In this document: positions 30,883-34,748 of the stretch, in pieces
Layout: each line of letters starts with the position of its first letter
Numbering within the stretch: the first letter of the stretch is position 1
Source: CATZDY01 sp045599035
GTDB lineage: Bacteria > Bacillota > Desulfotomaculia > Desulfotomaculales > Desulfocucumaceae
DNA length: 34,748 bases
Direction: 5' to 3'
NCBI GenBank assembly: GCA_045599035.1
Contig: JAZRVI010000011.1
Span: 1-34,748 of the forward strand
The notes under the pieces: model-generated
Database searches by the model: none
Seen by the model: only the letters and a program-made list of their open reading frames with translations
What the model was told of the DNA's origin: nothing
Program-made: the position numbers and the translations under genes

Positions 30883-30979
30883 TATTTGAGGTGGATTACG
30901 GATAACAGATTTAAAAAGGCTCCTCCCACCCTTCAAGAGGAGTGGGGTTCCGCCTACGACAAACGAAAGGATTTTGTTT

Positions 30980-31366
30980 ATGAAAAAATGGTTAAAGGAT
31001 AAGCGAGACTTTTGGGGCTTTGTTGTTTGCGGCGGGCTGGGAACCCTGGCTAATTTTATTGCTTCCGCTCTTTTTTCGCAGCTTCTGGAGTCAACCCTGG
31101 CCTATGTTTTGGGCTATGCTTTGAGCTTGTCCGTAACCTATTATTTAAATGCCAAACTGGTGTTTAAAAGAAAACTGGCTTGGGCATCCTGGCTGAAATT
31201 TATCATTTCCTATGTTCCCAATTTTGTGATTTTGTTTAGCCTGGTCTGCTTTTTTATCCATGTTCTGCATTGGCCTGATTTGCTGGTTTATGCTTTGGCG
31301 GCAGCTTTTGGCTTACCTATAACTTTTATGCTGGTTAAACTCCTGGCTTTTAGATCCGATAAATGA
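30980..31366 (+). CDS. GtrA-family membrane protein
   Basis: The product of 128 residues has four hydrophobic helices. It shows the family pattern: FVVCGGLGTLANFIAS near the start, YALSLSVTYYLNAKLVFKR in the middle, and AFGLPITFMLVKLLAFR at the end. GtrA proteins are thought to help move polyprenyl-phosphate-linked sugars across the membrane. I chose ATG 30980, with GAAAGGA at 30965-30971, rather than TTG 30974. The upstream UbiA-type gene probably once formed an operon with it; the IS remnant now separates them by 463 bp. Confidence 0.85.
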   Translation: MKKWLKDKRDFWGFVVCGGLGTLANFIASALFSQLLESTLAYVLGYALSLSVTYYLNAKLVFKRKLAWASWLKFIISYVPNFVILFSLVCFFIHVLHWPDLLVYALAAAFGLPITFMLVKLLAFRSDK

Positions 31367-31534
31367 GCTTTAAAGTTCTATTTTTAGAAAACTTTTTGTT
31401 GTTAAGACCAAACTTGACAAGGAAAAAGAAGTTTTTTTATGCTAAATCAGTAAAGAATTGTTTGGATAAATTCAGTTTTAGGCAAATTGGTTCTATTGTA
31501 TGCTAAAATAAATAAAAAACGAGGATGACGGCAA
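31367..31534 (+). promoter_or_regulatory. Gap with a weak terminator and an extended -10 promoter
   Basis: AAAGTT/AACTTT around 31375-31398, with a T-run after it, is a weak terminator for the GtrA gene. Further on, ATGCTAAAAT near 31499-31508 is an extended -10 box (TGC before TAAAAT), placed about 26 bp before the next ATG; no good -35 box stands in front of it. A similar ATGCTAAAT occurs at 31439-31447. GAGG near 31522 serves as ribosome site. Confidence 0.45.
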
Positions 31535-32236
31535 ATGGATTTGTGGGAAGAAATCGAAAATATTTGCTCTGCTTTGGAAAGAATCTTCGGCTGGCAGTAT
31601 TTTCAAAAACAAAGTGAAAATCTGAAAAAACAGGATCCGGATGGCATTGGTTTGGGACGCTCATTGATACCTTTTAGTCAACAGTCCTTGGGTTATTTAT
31701 GGTTAAAGGCTAAAGAGGAATTAATTATGGGGCAGTTAAACGGCTGCTATTACCCCGGTTATGCCGCTAATCGGCTGAGGGCTTTGGGACAGGAACTGCT
31801 GGCCGGAGAAAATAAATTTAATTGGAAACCACTGTTGGTCAAGTTGGATCAGGATTTTGAAACCGGAGCCTTTTTAGTTCACTGGATTTGGCGTTTGCTG
31901 GAAGCAGGCTATGCAGTAGAGATAGTTGGAGATCTGACCTTAAAGCTGGAGGAGCGGCTTTATTGGGAAGGAGTAAATTGCAAGGATAAGGATTGGAGCA
32001 AAGTTTTGGAGATGAAAGAAGCTTTTCATTCCGAAATATGGGCTTTTAATTTGCAAGCTGCCCAGCTTTTGGATTTTGAACAGGAATTTTGGCGGGAAAG
32101 AATTTTTGTCAAATTAGCTGAAACTCCTAAGCTGGAAGCAGTTATTTTAAGTCAGGGTTGGCTTAGTTCCGCTGCTTTTGTTCGCTCGGAGAAAATTTTC
32201 TGCCTGAAAGAAGGTCTAAAGCTTACCCTGGATTAA
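31535..32236 (+). CDS. Unknown soluble protein, 233 aa, Trp-rich
   Basis: I do not recognise this family. The protein has no signal peptide or membrane helix, is acidic overall and mostly helical in appearance, and holds 11 Trp residues, often next to other aromatic or acidic residues (FGWQYF, VHWIWRLL, LYWEGV, EIWAF, EFWRER). It begins MDLWEEIENICSALERIFG. Codon use looks like that of its neighbours, so it is probably a resident gene. It stands alone between the GtrA gene and IS remnants, with its own weak promoter. Confidence 0.7.
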   Translation: MDLWEEIENICSALERIFGWQYFQKQSENLKKQDPDGIGLGRSLIPFSQQSLGYLWLKAKEELIMGQLNGCYYPGYAANRLRALGQELLAGENKFNWKPLLVKLDQDFETGAFLVHWIWRLLEAGYAVEIVGDLTLKLEERLYWEGVNCKDKDWSKVLEMKEAFHSEIWAFNLQAAQLLDFEQEFWRERIFVKLAETPKLEAVILSQGWLSSAAFVRSEKIFCLKEGLKLTLD

Positions 32237-32244
32237 TTTACAAA

Positions 32245-32514
32245 TTGCTCATGGGCGAAAACCCCATGTGCTTCAGCATTGGGGATGAAGCCAGCCCTGC
32301 TTTCTGACCGTACCGAAGCACGGTTTGTATAAAAATAAAAATGGCACAACCATCAACGCTGATGTAATGGAAGTGCTAACATATTTCGTAAAAGTAAGCA
32401 GAATTTCGACTGCGAAAAACTGTGTATTGGGCTTTTGGCGAGCCCTCGAAGAATAAGGATTGCTTAAACAATTAAGTTTCGCCCCCGCTGCTTCAGCAGC
32501 GGGGGAGCGTCAAA
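32245..32514 (+). mobile_element. IS605/IS1341-type deletion remnant, plus strand
   Basis: It starts with a hairpin CCCCA...TGGGG (about 32261-32284) expected of a left end. A short tnpB tail follows, and it ends with a perfect 10-bp hairpin, CCCCCGCTGC/GCAGCGGGGG at 32482-32505, and AGCGTCAA. Almost all of the transposase is missing. The right end GGGGGAGCGTCAA is close to that of the facing remnant (GGGGAGTGTCAA), so both belong to one subfamily. Confidence 0.75.
32316..32456 (+). pseudogene. tnpB: tnpB remnant, 46 codons
   Basis: The frame reads GLYKNKNGTTINADV, the conserved region around the catalytic RuvC-III Asp of IS1341-type TnpB. The normal NGSLNI that should follow has become MEVLTY, and the usual zinc finger is not in front. 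No start codon or ribosome site is present. A fossil. Confidence 0.7.
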
Positions 32515-32565
32515 AGGATATTCTTGCTAACTTGAGAAAAACCTTTTTGCTTTAATCAGGCTTTT

Positions 32566-32936
32566 TTGACACTCCCCATGCCTAAAGGCAGGGGATTCTT
32601 GTTGCCTGCCGGGTATATTGGCTGACCGGTACATTTCTGTCAGGCCGCAGTACAAGGTATGGGTATGCCGTTACCCATCGCAGGGCAGAACATATAGTTA
32701 TCTACGCAGTATGTCTGATATTGCTGTCGCCGACATACTCAGTTGAGTTTACAGATGTTTATGGCTCCAGGCAAATCCTTATGGATATGGAATCCGCATT
32801 TGCAGGTATAGTTTCTGTTATTGGCGTGATGCACATGACCGCATACAGGGTATGTCTGACTTGTATAAGCGGGATTTGCATATTCAAAGCTAAAGCAAGG
32901 GGCTTTAGGGCGACACTTGGTAATATCACTCTTATT
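32566..32936 (-). mobile_element. IS605/IS1341-type remnant, minus strand, facing the previous one
   Basis: The minus strand carries a tnpB tail (32739-32936), a structured stretch with GTATGTC/GACATAC near 32708-32738, and a right-end hairpin CCCCTGCC/GGCATGGGG (32574-32594), ending AGTGTCAA at 32566. The two remnants meet right end to right end, 51 bp apart. No left end was found. Confidence 0.75.
32739..32936 (-). pseudogene. tnpB: tnpB remnant with zinc finger, 65 codons
   Basis: The minus-strand frame reads EYANPAYTSQTYPVCGHVHH, then NYTCKCGFHIHKDLPGAINI, then a stop. This is the zinc finger plus RuvC-III part of TnpB. The first finger Cys is replaced by Tyr (TYPVCG instead of TCPVCG). 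The frame is closed upstream at 32937, so the gene is 5'-truncated. The other reading frames through this stretch are shadows. Confidence 0.78.
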
Positions 32937-32949
32937 TCAAAATGAAATA

Positions 32950-32990
32950 GCACCATAGTTTCAATACTCATTGTATCAAAACTATGGTGC
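32950..32990 (-). terminator. 18-bp hairpin downstream of tRNA-Ala, likely terminator
   Basis: GCACCATAGTTT at 32950-32961 and AAACTATGGTGC at 32979-32990, together with inner pairs, form an 18-bp stem with a 5-nt loop. It starts 6 bp beyond the tRNA 3' end on the minus strand and is followed there by TATTTCATTTT, so it probably ends the tRNA transcript. The stem is unusually long and could also be a small mobile palindrome. Confidence 0.65.
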
Positions 32991-32995
32991 GGTTA

Positions 32996-33071
32996 TGGTG
33001 GAGATAAGGGGATTTGAACCCCTGACCTCCTGCATGCGAAGCAGGCGCACTCCCAACTGTGCTATACCCCC
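32996..33071 (-). tRNA. tRNA-Ala, anticodon CGC
   Basis: The 76-nt minus-strand sequence folds into a cloverleaf. The anticodon stem CCTGC/GCAGG encloses the loop TTCGCAT, giving anticodon CGC for the Ala codon GCG. The acceptor stem GGGGGTA/TATCTCC keeps the G3-U70 pair that marks tRNA-Ala. The T arm has GGTTCAAATCC. The discriminator is A and the CCA end is encoded (complement of 32996-32998). Confidence 0.95.
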
Positions 33072-33087
33072 AATTTAGATCAATTTA

Positions 33088-33116
33088 ATTATAACACAGT
33101 AATTAATAAAAAACAA
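33088..33116 (-). promoter_or_regulatory. Promoter of tRNA-Ala
   Basis: On the minus strand, TATAAT is the complement of 33088-33093 and TTGTTT the complement of 33111-33116, with 17 bp between. The -35 box matches only in its first three bases. Confidence 0.6.
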
Positions 33117-33182
33117 GCAAAAATTTGAAATTTCCAGATATTTTTCCGAACTCTGTCCCTCCAAATTAAAGCCTGGTACTAT

Positions 33183-33208
33183 ATTCAGAATTATCATTCA
33201 GAATTATC
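33183..33208 (+). repeat. Tandem 13-nt direct repeat
   Basis: ATTCAGAATTATC stands twice in direct succession (33183-33195 and 33196-33208). No gene covers it. It may be a replication slip or a pair of binding sites; nothing else supports either. Confidence 0.7.
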
Positions 33209-33217
33209 GGATCCAAG

Positions 33218-33261
33218 TTCAAATAATTTTAAGATCTTTTTGATTAGATCTTGTATTTGAA
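33218..33261. repeat. Imperfect dyad upstream of the deacetylase promoter
   Basis: TTCAAATA (33218-33225) and AAGATC (33231-33236) face GATCTT (33247-33252) and TATTTGAA (33254-33261). The arms make an interrupted hairpin of 14 pairs. It lies about 75 bp before the promoter at 33337, too far for a simple operator. Apart from this, the tandem repeat and the two promoters, I see nothing in the gap 33072-33406. Confidence 0.5.
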
Positions 33262-33336
33262 TCACCTTTTTATGGTTGAATTTAATAATTTTACTAAGGA
33301 CTTGCGAATTTTTCAGGAATTAAGCCCGACATAAAG

Positions 33337-33365
33337 TTGAAATTAGTCGAAAAGGCTTGTATAAT
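33337..33365 (+). promoter_or_regulatory. Promoter of the deacetylase lipoprotein gene
   Basis: TTGAAA at 33337-33342 and TATAAT at 33360-33365, spaced by 17 bp. AAGGAGAGAG follows before the ATG. Confidence 0.78.
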
Positions 33366-33406
33366 GAGATTTAGAGAGGTAATAAATTCACAAGGAGAGA
33401 GATAAG

Positions 33407-34594
33407 ATGAAGAAGCTACTCAGTTTGTTGGTGTCTGCTTTGTTGCTGTTGTTTCTGGCTGGCTGCGGAGACTCAGAAGATGCTGCCACCGAAGCAAATA
33501 GAGAAGCAACTGCCAAACCAGTCTCCGTCCAGGAAACACCAACCTATCCAACTGAGGATACGGTTTTGGTGCCTTATGAAGGTCGGGTAGAGCATTTGTT
33601 TTTCCATCCGGTTATTGCTTATCCGGAAATGGCCTTTGATGGAGATTATATGACGGATGGCTTTGATGACTGGATGGTAACTGCTGGAGAATATAAAGCT
33701 ATTTTGCAAAGTTTGTATGAAAATAATTATATTCTGGTGAATATGAATGATGTTTGGTCGGAATATACTGATGAAAACGGCCAAAAAAGAATGAAAGCCA
33801 ATACTTTAATGCTTCCGGAAGGCAAAAAACCGCTTATTGTTTCTTATGATGATGTTAACTACTATACCTATATGCAGGAAAATGGCTTTGCCTATAAGCT
33901 GATTTTGGGTGATGACGGCAATCTCTGGAGCTGGGGGTTGGATCCTTTCGGTGAGGAAGTAGTTAGTCAGGATTTGGATGCGATTACTATTATGGATTGC
34001 TTTGTGGCCGAGCATCCGGATTTTTCCCTGTATGGAGCCAAGGGCTGTTTGTGTTTGACCGGATATGAAGGAATTTTGGGTTATCGCACTCAAAGTAATG
34101 AAGAAGACAATTCGGAAGCCGCCCAGGCCAATCGGCAAAAGGAAATTGAAGCGGTTAAACCAATTGTACAACGGCTTAAAGATACCGGCTGGTATTTTGG
34201 CTGTCACACCTGGGGTCACCTCAATTTGGGCAATCGTGCTTTGGCTGCTGTGCAGGAGGATATGACCAAATGGATGAATGAAGTAAGTCCTTTGGTAGGA
34301 GAAACCACATTATTCTTCTATCCTTATGGAGCCAGAGCGGATGGGGATGATTTAAACCAGACTGGGTCGATTCTCAGCTATTTGGAAGGACTTGGCTTTG
34401 AAGTCTTTTCTTCGGTGGGCATTGAGTCCTATTCTAAGATTAAAACCGACTCCTGTGCGGTGGTTTGTGATCGTCTGCACCCGGACGGAACTACTTTGCG
34501 TTGGCAGCGTTCCCGCTATTTGCCCTTCTTTGATGCCCAGGAAGTTATGGATTTGGAATCCCGGCCTAACCGGGGATATGATTTTAGTCGGTGA
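33407..34594 (+). CDS. Lipoprotein with a NodB-like polysaccharide deacetylase domain
   Basis: The 395-residue protein has a lipoprotein signal peptide with lipobox LAGC (Cys at about residue 20), so it should be anchored on the outer face of the membrane. The rest resembles a NodB/CE4 deacetylase: metal Asp pair in SYDDVNYY near 147-154, the metal His pair in CHTWGH, and FFYPYGA as third motif. Such enzymes remove acetyl groups from peptidoglycan or other glycans. The exact substrate is unknown. The stop codon TGA 34592-34594 is part of the GTGAA end of the IS, so the natural C-terminus may have been slightly altered. Confidence 0.82.
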   Translation: MKKLLSLLVSALLLLFLAGCGDSEDAATEANREATAKPVSVQETPTYPTEDTVLVPYEGRVEHLFFHPVIAYPEMAFDGDYMTDGFDDWMVTAGEYKAILQSLYENNYILVNMNDVWSEYTDENGQKRMKANTLMLPEGKKPLIVSYDDVNYYTYMQENGFAYKLILGDDGNLWSWGLDPFGEEVVSQDLDAITIMDCFVAEHPDFSLYGAKGCLCLTGYEGILGYRTQSNEEDNSEAAQANRQKEIEAVKPIVQRLKDTGWYFGCHTWGHLNLGNRALAAVQEDMTKWMNEVSPLVGETTLFFYPYGARADGDDLNQTGSILSYLEGLGFEVFSSVGIESYSKIKTDSCAVVCDRLHPDGTTLRWQRSRYLPFFDAQEVMDLESRPNRGYDFSR

Positions 34595-34735
34595 ACTACT
34601 CCGACTCATAGAAGTCGGAGCTTCCTGCTTCAACCACTACTGCTTGGCTAACATAATCGTTAGCTCAAGTCTTACACAATGTCCACAGGCGTTAGGTTCG
34701 GCTGATTCCCAGCCTACCATTTATTTGAAGATTTA
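34591..34735 (-). ncRNA. IS605 right end, putative omega-RNA scaffold, second copy
   Basis: Reverse-complement copy of 112-254, nearly identical except in the terminal hairpin, which is CTCCGACT/AGTCGGAG here and CTCGGCAAT/ATTGCCGAG at the left end. The inner GCTAAC/GTTAGC hairpin is the same. Its element ends at 34591, and any guide would run into the last codons of the deacetylase gene on the minus strand. Confidence 0.75.
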
Positions 34736-34748
34736 CGCAGACCTTCGT
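34714..34748 (-). CDS. tnpB: TnpB extreme C-terminus, cut by window end
   Basis: Only about 11 codons are present. In the frame given by the left-end copy they read NEGLRKSSNKW and stop at TAG 34714-34716. Compared with 1-114, 16 nt between two TCTGCGTA repeats are missing, which shifts the frame and changes the last residues. Being at the contig edge, this could be an assembly effect. Confidence 0.6.
   Translation of the reverse strand, partial: EGLRKSSNKW

Larger units (their letters stand above)
30526..30970 (-). mobile_element. IS605-family deletion remnant between UbiA and GtrA genes
   Basis: On the minus strand this holds, in order, a hairpin-bearing left end (about 30925-30958), a promoter, a damaged tnpB tail, a structured non-coding stretch and a right end closing with ACCCACTCAC/GTGGGTGGGT (30533-30556) and GTTGAC. 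The transposase body is gone. The right end lies only about 10 bp after the UbiA stop, and the left end touches the ribosome site of the GtrA gene. The stretch 30530-30669 is the expected omega-RNA part. Confidence 0.75.
34591..34748 (-). mobile_element. IS200/IS605-family element, second copy, truncated by window edge
   Basis: Same element type as 1-254 in inverted orientation. Both window ends fall inside this repeated element, a usual place for an assembly to break. Confidence 0.8.

Noticed and set aside
32721..32971. 74-codon plus-strand ORF and 70-codon minus-strand ORF
   Set aside because: Both overlap the tnpB remnant read in another minus-strand frame, which has recognisable TnpB motifs.
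1..34748. The whole window as a composite transposon between the two inverted IS copies
   Set aside because: IS200/IS605 elements do not normally form composite transposons, and the content is core housekeeping genes; contig breakage at repeats explains the ends.
1..34748. CRISPR array or phage region
   Set aside because: No regularly spaced repeats and no structural or integrase-like genes were seen.

Overview
The window looks like one contig from a low-to-mid GC Firmicute of the class Clostridia, probably a spore-former. The signs are the infC-rpmI-rplT order behind an L20-type attenuator, an AUU start on infC, T-box remains before thrS, a ykkC-2b/PRPP-type riboswitch before a pur operon, a SpoVD-like penicillin-binding protein with PASTA domains, a YqzL-like micro-protein before pheST, strong AGGAGG ribosome sites and many GTG/TTG starts. 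No species can be named from the sequence alone.

Layout. 1-254: 3' tail of an IS200/IS605-family tnpB and its right end, which is also the omega-RNA (reRNA) scaffold. 333-3345: late cobalamin genes cobU-cbiB-cobS-cobC. 3362-5752: SpoVD-like transpeptidase. 5753-6109: thrS leader, made of IS right-end sequence joined to a T-box antiterminator/terminator. 6110-10689: thrS, an SH3/NlpC-P60 hydrolase and a secreted copper-amine-oxidase-N/DUF3298 protein. 10690-13009: infC-rpmI-rplT and a TrmH-family methyltransferase. 13049-16813: yqzL-like ORF, pheS, pheT. 16905-23731: PRPP-type riboswitch and purE-F-M-N-H-D. 23753-29466: mtnP-mtnA-ion channel-ahcY-class II aldolase-pyrF-pyrE. 29665-31366: UbiA-type prenyltransferase and GtrA protein, separated by an IS remnant. 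31535-32236: unknown Trp-rich protein. 32245-32936: two tail-to-tail tnpB remnants. 32996-33071: tRNA-Ala(CGC). 33407-34594: lipoprotein polysaccharide deacetylase. 34591-34748: a second copy of the left-end IS, in opposite orientation, which probably explains why the contig stops at both ends.

How the genes fit together. Most of the window is housekeeping: B12 nucleotide-loop assembly, aminoacyl-tRNA synthetases, translation, IMP and UMP synthesis. mtnP, mtnA, ahcY and the aldolase form a plausible route for recycling the S-adenosylmethionine by-products MTA, 5'-deoxyadenosine and SAH. The accessory layer is repeated invasion by TnpB-encoding elements. At least six right-end/omega-RNA segments are visible, most with tnpB reduced to a tail or absent. 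Two have a good sigma-A promoter directly in front of the RNA-coding remnant.

The most unusual locus is the thrS leader. A promoter, an omega-RNA-like scaffold with compensated hairpins, and then, exactly at the point where a TnpB guide would begin, the conserved T-box motif and its terminator. The specifier stem I of the T-box is not visible. This is either a T-box decapitated by an IS or a guide-RNA-like chimera in front of an essential gene.
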